DNA of 64,000 nucleotides from an uncultured Sphingomonadaceae bacterium (GTDB lineage Bacteria > Pseudomonadota > Alphaproteobacteria > Sphingomonadales > Sphingomonadaceae), in the NCBI GenBank assembly GCA_947497315.1, contig CANMFX010000001.1, positions 1,116,001 to 1,180,000 of the forward strand, given 5' to 3'. The notes under the pieces are model-generated. The model had not been told where the DNA came from and made no database searches. It saw only the letters and a program-made list of their open reading frames with translations. This document shows positions 17,597-25,630 of this stretch, one piece after another (positions within the stretch are counted from its first letter, which is position 1; each line of letters begins with the position of its first letter). The position numbers and the translations under genes were made by a program.

Positions 17597-18463
17597 ATGC
17601 AAGAAGAACGAATGGACTGGCCCGATGGCGCGAAAATGGCGCTGAGCATTGTCGTCAATGTCGAGGAAGGCAGCGAGATGACGGTTGCCCGCGGCGACCG
17701 CGGGATGGAGCCGGTGGATGAGCTTGGCATTCATATCAAGTCCCCGATCCGTAACTATGGCAATGAGAGCAATTATCTTTATGGCATCAAGGCGGGCGCG
17801 CCGCGCATCGTCAAACTGCTCAAAGAATATGAGATCATGGCAAGCTGGACGGTGGCCGCCATGAGTCTGGAAAACCATCCGGAAATTGGCGAAGCGATTG
17901 CAGATATGGGCCATGAACCGGTGAGCCATGGTTATCGCTGGGTCCATCAGTTCAAGATGGACGAGGAAAAAGAGCGCGAGTTTATTCGCAAGGCTGTCAC
18001 GTCGATTGAAAAGACCACCGGTACGCGCCCCTATGGCTGGCTATCGCGCTATTTCCATACCGATAATACCCGGCGTCTCCTGATCGAAGAGGGCTTTGCC
18101 TATCATATGGACGACTATTCCGGAGATATTCCATTTTGGGACAAGGAAACCGTGCCGGAAAAACCGATCGCGATTGTGCCCTATCAGCTTGATAGCAATG
18201 ATATGAAAATGTGGACTGATCCCGCGATGACGCCGCAGCAATGGCTGGGTTATGCCAAGCGTAACTTTGATCAAATCTATCGCGAGGGCGAAGAGGGCAA
18301 TCCGAAAATGATGTCGCTTGGCTTGCATTTGCGGATTATCGGCCGACCAGGGCGGATCTGGGCGTTTGAAGAATTTCTGAAGCATGTGCGATCGAAGAAA
18401 GATGTCTGGGTAACCACCCGCCATCAGGTTGCTCAGCATCTGGCGAAAGTTGATCCTCTATGA
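17597..18463 (+). CDS. PuuE-like cyclic amide/ureide hydrolase (polysaccharide deacetylase fold)
   Basis: A 288-residue NodB-fold protein of the PuuE branch (metal-free allantoinase and cyclic imide hydrolases) rather than a sugar deacetylase. Diagnostic segments are WPDGAKMALSIVVNVEEGSE, EPVSHGYRWVHQF, PYGWLSRYFHTDNTRRLL, GFAYHMDDYSGDIPFW, VPYQLDSNDMKMW and LGLHLRIIGRPGRIWAFEEF. The start is the ATG at 17597, behind AAGGA; the track begins 26 codons earlier inside the GFA gene. Family members open five- or six-membered rings with a -CO-NH- bond. Together with the amidase in the same operon, this suggests degradation of a cyclic imide, hydantoin-like or lactam ring. The ring's identity is not known. 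Confidence 0.84.
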   Translation: MQEERMDWPDGAKMALSIVVNVEEGSEMTVARGDRGMEPVDELGIHIKSPIRNYGNESNYLYGIKAGAPRIVKLLKEYEIMASWTVAAMSLENHPEIGEAIADMGHEPVSHGYRWVHQFKMDEEKEREFIRKAVTSIEKTTGTRPYGWLSRYFHTDNTRRLLIEEGFAYHMDDYSGDIPFWDKETVPEKPIAIVPYQLDSNDMKMWTDPAMTPQQWLGYAKRNFDQIYREGEEGNPKMMSLGLHLRIIGRPGRIWAFEEFLKHVRSKKDVWVTTRHQVAQHLAKVDPL

Positions 18464-19224
18464 CCCTGCGGCTTGAGAAAGAGGGGAAGGTCGCGCACCT
18501 GCTCATCGACCGTCCGGATAAGCGCAATGCGTTTAACCAGGCCATGTGGGAGCTGCTGCCCGAATTGCTGGCCGATGCGATGACGGACGATGCGATCCGT
18601 ATTTTGATGCTGCATGCCAGCCGCAAGGATAGCGCTTTTTGTGCCGGGGCCGATATTGGCGAATTTGCGACCGGTTCCACTGATCCGGAATGGCGCGCAC
18701 GCAATCAGGCAGCGATAGGCCGGGTCCAGCATGAGCTGGCGCAGGCACCAAAGCCAACCGTTGCGATTGTTGATGGCGATTGCGTGGGTGGCGGCTGCGG
18801 TATCGCGCTGGCCTGTGACATGCGGGTGGCCGGACCGAAAGCCCGTTTCGGGATTACGCCTTCGAAACTGGGGCTGGTCTATCCGCTGCACGACACCAAA
18901 TTGCTGGTTGACCTGGTTGGGCCTTCGCAAGCCAAGCGGATATTGTTTACCGGCCAATTGCTGTCGGCGCAGCAAGCGCTCGATATGGGTTTGATCACCA
19001 TCCTAGCTGACGATCCCTATACAGAGGCGGACGCGCTGGCGGCCACGATGGCATCGGTCTCTTCGCACAGCCAGACGATGAGCAAGTCGATCATAAAGCG
19101 CATATTGGACGGGCAGGCCGACGATGATGCCGAAACATCAGCGCTGTTCGACTCCGCATTTGAGAGCGATGATTTCAAGGAAGGCGTCAGCGCTTTCATG
19201 GAAAAGAGAAAACCGGAATTTTGA
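18460..19224 (+). CDS. Crotonase-superfamily protein lacking both hydratase glutamates
   Basis: A 254-residue crotonase-fold protein with clear CoA-binding features: LLIDRPDKRNAFNQAMW, CAGADIGEF (oxyanion hole) and DGDCVGGGCGIALACDMRV. In enoyl-CoA hydratase two Glu residues activate water, one in GGCEL and one in QPE. Here the corresponding segments read GGCGIAL and ITPSKLG, so both are missing. It is therefore unlikely to be an ordinary hydratase. Isomerase, thioesterase, decarboxylase, ring-opening or dehalogenase-type crotonase chemistry is possible. It overlaps the PuuE-like gene by ATGA and is two bases from the VOC gene. Confidence 0.87.
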   Translation: MTLRLEKEGKVAHLLIDRPDKRNAFNQAMWELLPELLADAMTDDAIRILMLHASRKDSAFCAGADIGEFATGSTDPEWRARNQAAIGRVQHELAQAPKPTVAIVDGDCVGGGCGIALACDMRVAGPKARFGITPSKLGLVYPLHDTKLLVDLVGPSQAKRILFTGQLLSAQQALDMGLITILADDPYTEADALAATMASVSSHSQTMSKSIIKRILDGQADDDAETSALFDSAFESDDFKEGVSAFMEKRKPEF

Positions 19225-19225
19225 T

Positions 19226-20128
19226 ATGACACATGCTTTGCAACATGGCTCGATATTGGGCGGGGTATCCACAGTGCCCGATCTTGAGGCGGCGCTGCAC
19301 GATTATCGTGATGTGCTTGGCATGCAGGTTGTGGAAAGCGGGCCGCTGAACGATGATCTGGCACAAGGCTGGAACTGTCCGGGTAGTGCGGGTGCACCCA
19401 TGGCGGTGTTGCAGCCGACCAGCGGCGCTGATTGTTTTATCCGTTTGGTCGAACAGCCCGATCATCCGGATTTCAAGCCGACGACCACCTATGGCTGGGC
19501 GGCCTATGAACTGACTGTGCAGGACGTGTTTGGTTGGCCGGGCCGGCTGAAAGGCAGCGGCTTCGATATTATCGGTCCGCCGAAAGAGCTTGAAGGACTA
19601 CCCTTTTTCGTGCCGATGCAGGTGCTCGGAACTGGGCGTGAAATGGTCTATCTCAATGAAGTACGGGAGGATACACCGTCATCGGATCTTCCCAAGGCTC
19701 GTTCGCTGACCGATTATATTTTTATCGTCATATTGGCGACGCCGGATCGTGCCGGAACGGTGGATTGGTATCGCGATCAGCTGCATCTGACCGTGGGCGA
19801 TACTTATACGCTGGAATATAGCATGATCAATCAGGCGTTCGGCAAACCGGCTGGCACGGTATCCGACCTGACCATGGTCCAGAATGACCGCTTACCGATT
19901 GTCGAGGTAGATGATTATCCGGAAGAGGCGACGCGGCGACCAAGACATGACGGCATGTTGCCGCCAGGAAATGCGCTGGTGACACTGGCGGTTGATGATC
20001 TGGATGCGATCACAATTGACTGGATTATGCCGCCACAAGTGCGGACAGGGGCACTTTATCGGGATCGCCGAACCGCTACGGCCCTTGGCCCGGCCGGGGA
20101 ATTGCTGGAGCTGATCGAGATCGGTTAA
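19226..20128 (+). CDS. Two-domain VOC (glyoxalase/extradiol dioxygenase fold) protein
   Basis: A 300-residue protein with two vicinal oxygen chelate modules. The first spans about residues 8-140 (GSILGGVSTVPDLEAALHDYRDVLGMQVVE), the second about 165-300 (YIFIVILATPDRAGTVDWYRDQLHLTVGD, ending ATALGPAGELLELIEIG with the usual metal Glu). The first half lacks an evident His ligand at strand 1, so any metal site may be in the second half. Such proteins can be extradiol dioxygenases, isomerases, epimerases or non-enzymatic. The start is the ATG at 19226, after the crotonase stop; the track ORF is longer by 34 codons. It is the last gene of the ten-gene operon and faces the convergent AhpD-like gene. 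Confidence 0.82.
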   Translation: MTHALQHGSILGGVSTVPDLEAALHDYRDVLGMQVVESGPLNDDLAQGWNCPGSAGAPMAVLQPTSGADCFIRLVEQPDHPDFKPTTTYGWAAYELTVQDVFGWPGRLKGSGFDIIGPPKELEGLPFFVPMQVLGTGREMVYLNEVREDTPSSDLPKARSLTDYIFIVILATPDRAGTVDWYRDQLHLTVGDTYTLEYSMINQAFGKPAGTVSDLTMVQNDRLPIVEVDDYPEEATRRPRHDGMLPPGNALVTLAVDDLDAITIDWIMPPQVRTGALYRDRRTATALGPAGELLELIEIG

Positions 20129-20143
20129 GTCGTCTCTGACCTT

Positions 20144-20737
20144 TTAGCGGCGATGCTGCCCCGCCTGCCATTGATCAGGCGAATAGAGTGTGCTCGCAGA
20201 ATCAAACGGTTTGTCTTCGAGTTCTGTTGCAAGGCTGTCATTCCACCGGTTGAGAAAACCAAACATGCTGATAACCGCCATGATCTCGGTTTTCTGACGC
20301 TCGTCATAAAAGGGGTTGAGTGCTGCGAAATGCGCGTCTGTCGCTGCATTGGGTACCTGTCCGGCGGCAAAGGCGAGGTCAAGCGCCGCTCGCTCGGCCT
20401 CGCTGAACAGGTCGCTGGACTGATAGTCCCAGACAGCTTTTACTTTCTCCTCGTCCACCCCGACATCGCGGGCGCCCAATGTCGTATGGGCCTTGCAATA
20501 TTGGCATCCGGCTGCGGCGCTGACAACCGCTCCGATCAGGCGTTTCAGGCCATTGTCAATGGTGCTTTCTCCATAGATCACGCTTACCAGCCCGCGAAAT
20601 GCGCCTAGCAATTCCGGCCAATGCGCCATGGTCATCACCGAATTGGGAACATAGCCCATCAGGTTTTCAGAAAATTTGAGAGCGGCCTGCGTCTCATCAG
20701 GCAATTCATCCATGGATAGCGGCGTGATGCGGGTCAT
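20144..20737 (-). CDS. AhpD/carboxymuconolactone decarboxylase-like protein (peroxidase-related)
   Basis: A 197-residue all-helical AhpD/CMD-family protein. The thiol motif is GCQYCKAHTTLGARDVG (Cys-x-x-Cys followed by His), as in alkylhydroperoxidase-like proteins. It also carries the family's N-terminal LPDETQAALKFSENLMGYVPNSVMTM. These proteins reduce peroxides or serve as accessory redox proteins. Many catabolic operons encode one. The ATG has GAGGAGATC upstream. It is last in the eight-gene minus-strand operon that begins at the operator near 25580, and convergent with the ten-gene plus operon, 15 bp apart. Confidence 0.85.
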   Translation of the reverse strand: MTRITPLSMDELPDETQAALKFSENLMGYVPNSVMTMAHWPELLGAFRGLVSVIYGESTIDNGLKRLIGAVVSAAAGCQYCKAHTTLGARDVGVDEEKVKAVWDYQSSDLFSEAERAALDLAFAAGQVPNAATDAHFAALNPFYDERQKTEIMAVISMFGFLNRWNDSLATELEDKPFDSASTLYSPDQWQAGQHRR

Positions 20738-20766
20738 TTTCTGATCTCCTCAAGAAATATGGAAGC

Positions 20767-21069
20767 CTACCATATCTTGCCGCCAATCCAGTCGCCAGCG
20801 GCGGCGGTAAATTCATTGATGCGAATATCGGCCCAGATGTCGGCATGAAAATAGGGATCGGCTTCAAGCTGCGCACGGGCATCTTCTGCTGTCTCAGCCT
20901 TGACAACCAACAGCGATCCTACCGTGTCGCCTCGCGCATTTTTAAGTGGCCCGGCGACAAACAGATTATCAATGGTCTTTTCAATATGAGCAAAATGCGC
21001 GGCGCGTGTGTCGAGACGTTTTTGCGCTGTATCCGTTTTATCGGTGCAGTAAATGGCGAAGGCTTTCAT
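20767..21069 (-). CDS. YciI-like protein
   Basis: A 100-residue YciI-family (dimeric alpha/beta barrel) protein: FAIYCTDKTDTAQKRLDTRAAHFAHIEK, then a His-containing helix, VAGPLKNARGDTVGSLLVVKAET, and DPYFHADIWADIRI at the C-terminus. Related domains in chlorinated-aromatic clusters dehalogenate or act on lactones, and the His-Asp pair is retained here. The start overlaps the preceding hydrolase stop (ATGA). No specific reaction can be inferred. Confidence 0.83.
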   Translation of the reverse strand: MKAFAIYCTDKTDTAQKRLDTRAAHFAHIEKTIDNLFVAGPLKNARGDTVGSLLVVKAETAEDARAQLEADPYFHADIWADIRINEFTAAAGDWIGGKIW

Positions 21070-21872
21070 GATCCCGTCCTGTCCAGAAATTTCAATATTT
21101 CCGCTGCCGTTTTTTCTGCTGCTTCGTCAAGGACAGCGCGTTTAATATCCAGCCGCTCAATGAATGTAACGCCAGGCATGATGTTGGCCGCATGCCGGGT
21201 CGCGTCGAGCAGGCCCGATTGCGAAGCCAATATCAGAGCTTCGTGTGTGACAGCTGGCAGTCTTGCATCGACATCATAGCTGAACGCCGCATGGAAAGCC
21301 TTATTCATCAGCCGCCCCGGGCGCAATTGCTCGGTAAACATCTCAAAGCTGCGCTCCAGCGTCTGGCTTTCGATGCGTTTGGTCATCCCGCGTTCCCAGG
21401 GTCCTTCAAGGCAAGCGAGATCGGGCATAATTTCAAACGTCCTGGCGCTCCCGGCTCTGAACTTGGCGCTCGTTTCGGTATCAAAAACCGGCACGTCGAT
21501 CAGCGCCAGCCGCCCTATCTTTCCCGGTGCGGTCAGGGACATTTCGGCCGCTACGAGATTTCCGGTGTGAAAGCCCATCAGATCAACCGGGCCACCGCTC
21601 GATTGTCCATCAACTACCGCCAGCATCGCTGCGGCATATTCCTCAATCGACGGTTCTTCCTTGAAAGCATCCGAGCCCCCATGGCCGGGATAGTCCGGCG
21701 CAAAGACACGGCGACCTTGGGCCAGATGCGGCATGATGGTCGTAAAGGCCAGCCCGCTAAACGGGGCTGGGTGAAGACAATATAGGTCCGGTTGTGTTGA
21801 CGCACCTTCCGGCGCCAGCAACCGCCAGTGCACTTGACCGAACGGCCCGTCACTATAGCCCTTGCGGATCAT
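21066..21872 (-). CDS. Alpha/beta-hydrolase-fold protein with His at the nucleophile elbow (cytoplasmic)
   Basis: A 268-residue alpha/beta hydrolase with no signal peptide. The oxyanion loop reads LHPAPFSG, the strand-4 motif is FAPDYPGHGGSDAF, and the nucleophile elbow is DLMGFHTGNLVA. Where the family has Gly-x-Ser-x-Gly, this protein has Gly-Phe-His-Thr-Gly, so the nucleophilic Ser is replaced by His. A paralogue with a signal peptide at 26796 shares GPFGQVH at the N-terminus and the same GxHTG elbow. The change is therefore a stable trait of this small group and not a sequencing slip. It may be a non-hydrolytic lyase or oxygenase-like enzyme, or use another nucleophile. ATGA junctions join it to MFS upstream and YciI downstream. 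Confidence 0.86.
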   Translation of the reverse strand: MIRKGYSDGPFGQVHWRLLAPEGASTQPDLYCLHPAPFSGLAFTTIMPHLAQGRRVFAPDYPGHGGSDAFKEEPSIEEYAAAMLAVVDGQSSGGPVDLMGFHTGNLVAAEMSLTAPGKIGRLALIDVPVFDTETSAKFRAGSARTFEIMPDLACLEGPWERGMTKRIESQTLERSFEMFTEQLRPGRLMNKAFHAAFSYDVDARLPAVTHEALILASQSGLLDATRHAANIMPGVTFIERLDIKRAVLDEAAEKTAAEILKFLDRTGS

Positions 21873-23227
21873 TCGCTGGCAGCGCCCAGGCGCACCATCT
21901 GTTCACGGTATAGCCGCCGCGTCAAAGGCATCATCAAAAACGGTACCAGACCGAAGATCAAGGGAACTGCCGCCACAGCATAGCGGAGATTATCTTCGCC
22001 AAAGACGCTGCTCGACAATTCACCAACTGCGATTGGACCCAGCGACCCGAACCAGCTGATCGCCAGATAATAGAGCGCAACGACCTGACCGCGGATTTGC
22101 GCTGGCGTGATCACCAGCAAGGATGTCACACCAATGGCAGAGACAATTCCGATACCGACCGTATTGATGCACAATATCGCGAAGGCCAGTTCCGCGCTGG
22201 GCATGAACAGGGGAATGGCGGCGGTCGGGACCATGATGAAAAAGCCGATATAGAGGATGCGCAAGGAGGCATCCTGCACGCCCTTTTTCGTCCACCAATC
22301 GGAGATGGTGCCCATGATCATCATGTTGGCTGGACCAATGACTAGGAGTGCGACGCCGTTGACGAAGGCATATTTCTGCGCCGACCAGCCCCAGGTCCGT
22401 TCAAACGTCGGTGCCAGAAAACCCTGACTATAGGCGATGGTCGTCATGGTGCAGATGATCAGCACGAAGCCGATATAGAGCGTCTTGTTGCGCCAGATAT
22501 ATTTGAGCGCATCGAAAAAACCGCTGCCGCTGATCACCTCTTCCGATGCCGCTACCGGACGCCGTGCCGGTTCTTTCATAAACAGGAAGAAGAGCGCAAA
22601 AACCATCCCGGGAAGGCCCACAATTATCAGTGTGAAACGCCATGGTGACAGCTCACCGAAAAAGGGTAACGACTGGCTGCCGCTGGCTGCGGTCCAGGCG
22701 ATGATCGCGCCGCTCAACAGGGAAGCCAGGCCTGCACCAATGGGAAGGGCGGAAGAATAGAAGGCGATCGGTTTGCCGCGTTTCTCGGTCGGGAAACTGT
22801 CGCCAATCATGGAAAATGTCGCGGGGCTAAGCGTCGCTTCACCCACGCCCACACCCATGCGTGCAGCGAACAGTTGAAAGAAATTTTTGGCCATGCCGGT
22901 CGCGACGGTCGCCGCAGACCATAAGGCAACCCCGATCGACACAATCCAGATCCGCTTGCCGCGATCAATCAGCCAGCCCATGAAGATGCCGACAAAACCA
23001 TAGACCAAAGTGAAGGCGCTGAGCAGCCAACCGATCTGGCGGTCGGACAGATCAAATTCCGCCTTGATCGGTTCGATCAAAAGGCCAAGAATATAGCGAT
23101 CCACAAAACTGAAAATATAGGCAATGGTTAGCATGACCACCAGAAACCAGCCAGCAGCGGCGCTGGGATACGGCTTTGCTGGAGCAGCGACTGCGTCTGT
23201 CTGGGATTGATCGGTTTGACTGGCCAT
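21869..23227 (-). CDS. MFS transporter, spinster-type
   Basis: A 452-residue major facilitator with twelve predicted helices. The N-terminal segment IAYIFSFVDRYILGLLIEPIKAEFDLSDRQ and the loop MGWLIDRGKRIWIV (the MFS motif A position) are typical of the spinster-like carriers common in sphingomonads. It probably carries the pathway substrate or an intermediate across the inner membrane after TBDR uptake. Direction cannot be read from sequence. The stop overlaps the hydrolase start (ATGA), and its ATG shares a base with the VOC stop (TAATG). Fifth gene of the operon starting at 25559. Confidence 0.92.
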   Translation of the reverse strand: MASQTDQSQTDAVAAPAKPYPSAAAGWFLVVMLTIAYIFSFVDRYILGLLIEPIKAEFDLSDRQIGWLLSAFTLVYGFVGIFMGWLIDRGKRIWIVSIGVALWSAATVATGMAKNFFQLFAARMGVGVGEATLSPATFSMIGDSFPTEKRGKPIAFYSSALPIGAGLASLLSGAIIAWTAASGSQSLPFFGELSPWRFTLIIVGLPGMVFALFFLFMKEPARRPVAASEEVISGSGFFDALKYIWRNKTLYIGFVLIICTMTTIAYSQGFLAPTFERTWGWSAQKYAFVNGVALLVIGPANMMIMGTISDWWTKKGVQDASLRILYIGFFIMVPTAAIPLFMPSAELAFAILCINTVGIGIVSAIGVTSLLVITPAQIRGQVVALYYLAISWFGSLGPIAVGELSSSVFGEDNLRYAVAAVPLIFGLVPFLMMPLTRRLYREQMVRLGAASE

Positions 23228-23679
23228 TATTGAGCGTCCGGAATGAGGTAGATGACCACCAGATTATCATCAAAGTCGACAATGCCGATTTCACGACCAA
23301 TCCGCCCGTCATGGGTTTCAAGCCGTCCTTCTTCATAGACATGCAGGCCCAGGTTTCGCGCTCCTTCCATTACAGCGTCGGGATCAGCGACATCCAGAAC
23401 GATGGCTCCGCGCCGAGGATGTGGCACTGGGTCCAGAGGGACATTCTTGACTTCTGACAAGGCCATGACCCGCGGCTGGCCGGGCAGCGACAGGATCGAA
23501 AAACCAATTTCCGCCTCTTTCGGGATTTCAAAGACCGGGAAGGAATAGCTGTCGGGATTATGTCCTTTGCGAAAGGTTTCCTCGAACCCCAGCACATCGC
23601 GATAGAAAGTCAGCGACCGGTCGATATCAGCCACGACAAAATTGCCGCGCTGAAACCGCGTCTGTTGTTTTTCACCCAC
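23227..23679 (-). CDS. VOC-family protein
   Basis: A 150-residue single VOC domain pair. The first betaalphabeta unit begins FVVADIDRSLTFYRDVLGFEETF, the second IVLDVADPDAVMEGARNLG, ending GREIGIVDFDDNLVVIYLI. Glyoxalase-like metal residues are only partly evident. It starts at GTG 23679 preceded by GAGGGAG at good spacing. It lies between the MDR oxidoreductase and the MFS carrier. The reaction is unknown; the three VOC proteins of the left half are distinct from one another. Confidence 0.84.
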   Translation of the reverse strand: MGEKQQTRFQRGNFVVADIDRSLTFYRDVLGFEETFRKGHNPDSYSFPVFEIPKEAEIGFSILSLPGQPRVMALSEVKNVPLDPVPHPRRGAIVLDVADPDAVMEGARNLGLHVYEEGRLETHDGRIGREIGIVDFDDNLVVIYLIPDAQ

Positions 23680-23691
23680 TAATATTCTCCC

Positions 23692-24786
23692 TCAAATCCA
23701 TGTCTCTGGTTCGCCGCGAACCGAACAGCATTGTATCCCGACATTCTGGCCATAATAGAGGTTCGCCAGCGCCCGGGGCATATATTGAAAGCCCTGTTCG
23801 ACATCCTGCACGGGCTTCAATTTGCCGTCATGAATCCATCCTGCCAGATCACCCATGACTGCATCCCAGCGGTCCAGATGATTATAGACAAAAAAGCCCT
23901 GCATCCGCGTTTCCGTGGCGCGTAGCCGGGTGTAGTTGGACAGCTTGAACGGCTCGTCCCGCGTATATTCGCTGATCGATCCGCACAGCACGACCCGGCT
24001 GTGAAGCCTCAAGCGTTCGAGACACGCTTCCAGTGTTTCGCCGCCAACATTGTCGAAATATAGATCGATGCCATCGGAGCGCAGCTGGTCAAGCCGCTCT
24101 TCGATATTCTCGGATTTATAGTCAATCGCTTGGGAACAGCCATGATCGAGAATGAAGGCGCATTTTTCGGGGCCACCCGCCATACCGATAACATCGCAGC
24201 CAACCACGTTAGCGGCCATTTGACTGACCATCGATCCGACACCGCCGGCGGCTCCGGATAACACCATGCGGTCACCTTCTCGCGGATCACCACAGGCAAA
24301 TAATCCGGCATGAGCCGAGAGGCCCGTCATACCCAACACTCCGGAACCGAGAGCCGCGGGCAAGCCGTTGGCCGGCATCCGGAAGAATTTCTCCTCCGGT
24401 GTCATTTTGGAGACCTTGTAAGTCTGCCAGCCCATCTGGCCCTGCACTATCTCGCCTTCGCGCCAGTCGGGATGGCGGGACTTGATGATTTGCGCGACGC
24501 CGCGGCCATGGATGACATCACCGGGCTCGAGAACCCGTTCTCCCGCAGCACCCGTGCCCTGCATGTAGAAGCGCATGACAGGAGCGAGGCCGAGATAGTG
24601 GGTCTTGAGCAGTACTTCGCCCTCGCCGGGCTCTGGTATGTCGGTGACCGCCCATTCAAAATCTGACGGGACAACATTACCAACGGGCCGAGCCGCAACG
24701 CGCCATTGGTAGTTGGCGTCATCGTCAATCTGCTTGCCCGCAGACAGGGCATCAAAATCGGAAAGAGAGGAACCGGTGGCGGTCAC
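23692..24786 (-). CDS. NADP-dependent MDR-superfamily reductase (PTGR/CurA-like)
   Basis: A 364-residue zinc-independent medium-chain reductase of the prostaglandin reductase/CurA type, which usually reduces enones or enals with NADPH. Features: WAVTDIPEPGEGEVLLKTHYL at the N-terminus, LGMTGLSAHAGLF, the nucleotide loop LSGAAGGVGSMVSQ, YFDNVGGETLEACL and VVLCGSISEY. The N-terminal 25 residues before the MDR fold are extra. GTG 24786 directly follows the VOC stop. Two further members of this group occur in the window (48690 and 56291). In the operon it could saturate a conjugated double bond. Confidence 0.9.
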   Translation of the reverse strand: MTATGSSLSDFDALSAGKQIDDDANYQWRVAARPVGNVVPSDFEWAVTDIPEPGEGEVLLKTHYLGLAPVMRFYMQGTGAAGERVLEPGDVIHGRGVAQIIKSRHPDWREGEIVQGQMGWQTYKVSKMTPEEKFFRMPANGLPAALGSGVLGMTGLSAHAGLFACGDPREGDRMVLSGAAGGVGSMVSQMAANVVGCDVIGMAGGPEKCAFILDHGCSQAIDYKSENIEERLDQLRSDGIDLYFDNVGGETLEACLERLRLHSRVVLCGSISEYTRDEPFKLSNYTRLRATETRMQGFFVYNHLDRWDAVMGDLAGWIHDGKLKPVQDVEQGFQYMPRALANLYYGQNVGIQCCSVRGEPETWI

Positions 24787-25260
24787 TCAATCATGAACCT
24801 TTACGACCTGATTCACTTCGAAGAAATAGCCATCAAGATCCCAGAAGGAACAGCCGATCATATCCTTTTGCTTGCCATCAGCGCCGGTAACGCTCCATTC
24901 GCGTGGCTCGCTATGAATGGTTGAGCCGAGCGTACGGGCCCTTTCTACAGCGCCCTTCGCATCCTCTGATGCAACAACAAAAACCGGTGCGCCGAATTTG
25001 ATTTCGGTGGGCAATTCTTCCGGCGCATCCTGTTTGGGATCGAGCCATTCCAGCAGGCCAATCATACCGATCATGTCATGCTCGCATTTCAGGATGATCA
25101 GGCGGGTCTTGTCACCCTTTTTACCAGCGGCGAGCTGCGTCCCGGAAAGGGTAAAGGGCGTGTCCATCCACTTGGTCATGCCAAAGACGGTTTCATACCA
25201 GTTGGAGGCGGCGTCGCCGTCACGAACCATGAGGGTCGTGCGTTTGATAATATCAGTCAT
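24787..25260 (-). CDS. VOC-family protein
   Basis: A 157-residue VOC protein. Start ATG 25260 overlaps the DUF1330 stop (ATGA); the track ORF is twelve codons longer into that gene. It begins IIKRTTLMVRDGDAASNWYETVFGM and ends IGCSFWDLDGYFFEVNQVV, where the Asp-Gly-Tyr and Glu match the second-half metal ligand region of glyoxalase-type proteins. Second gene of the minus-strand operon. The specific reaction is not known. Confidence 0.85.
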   Translation of the reverse strand: MTDIIKRTTLMVRDGDAASNWYETVFGMTKWMDTPFTLSGTQLAAGKKGDKTRLIILKCEHDMIGMIGLLEWLDPKQDAPEELPTEIKFGAPVFVVASEDAKGAVERARTLGSTIHSEPREWSVTGADGKQKDMIGCSFWDLDGYFFEVNQVVKVHD

Positions 25261-25559
25261 GCGATTTTGGGACTTTCTATAACAAGGACCTGGCAATCGG
25301 CGATATCAGCGCGCAACTTCTTGGCTTCCTGATATTCCGGACTGTTCCAGAATTTATGAACGGCGGCTTTGTCGGGCCATTCTGAAATCACCATCGACGC
25401 GCCATCGCCAAAATCGCCTTCCAGAAGCTCTGCTCCCGGGCCGCGCAAGACATAGCGTCCGCCGAACTTCTCAACCAGAGCACCGGCAGCAGCGCCATAG
25501 CCCTTGATGAATTTGTCGCGATCTGAAATTTTCGCAGTAACGATCATATAGGCAGGCAT
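25257..25559 (-). CDS. DUF1330-family small protein
   Basis: A 100-residue DUF1330 protein (dimeric alpha/beta barrel): AYMIVTAKISDRDKFIKGYG, GRYVLRGPGAELLEGDF, SMVISEWPDKAAVHKFWNSPEYQEAKKLR. The family has no firm activity. It leads the eight-gene minus operon. A perfect TTGTCCGGACAA sits 20 bp upstream, between this gene and the nitrilase-like stop, so this operon has its own regulated promoter instead of reading through from the upstream pair. Confidence 0.88.
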   Translation of the reverse strand: MPAYMIVTAKISDRDKFIKGYGAAAGALVEKFGGRYVLRGPGAELLEGDFGDGASMVISEWPDKAAVHKFWNSPEYQEAKKLRADIADCQVLVIESPKIA

Positions 25560-25579
25560 GGGCGAGTCCCTTTCAAAAG

Positions 25580-25591
25580 TTGTCCGGACAA
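25580..25591. promoter_or_regulatory. Operator site 4 (TTGTCCGGACAA, perfect)
   Basis: Perfect palindrome in the 71-bp gap between the nitrilase-like gene and the DUF1330 operon, 20 bp upstream of the DUF1330 ATG on the minus strand. With only 20 bp to the start it must overlap or follow the transcription start, which fits repression. Confidence 0.78.
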
Positions 25592-25630
25592 ATTACGCAA
25601 GAGGCGGCTGATTGCAACCGCTATTTTACA

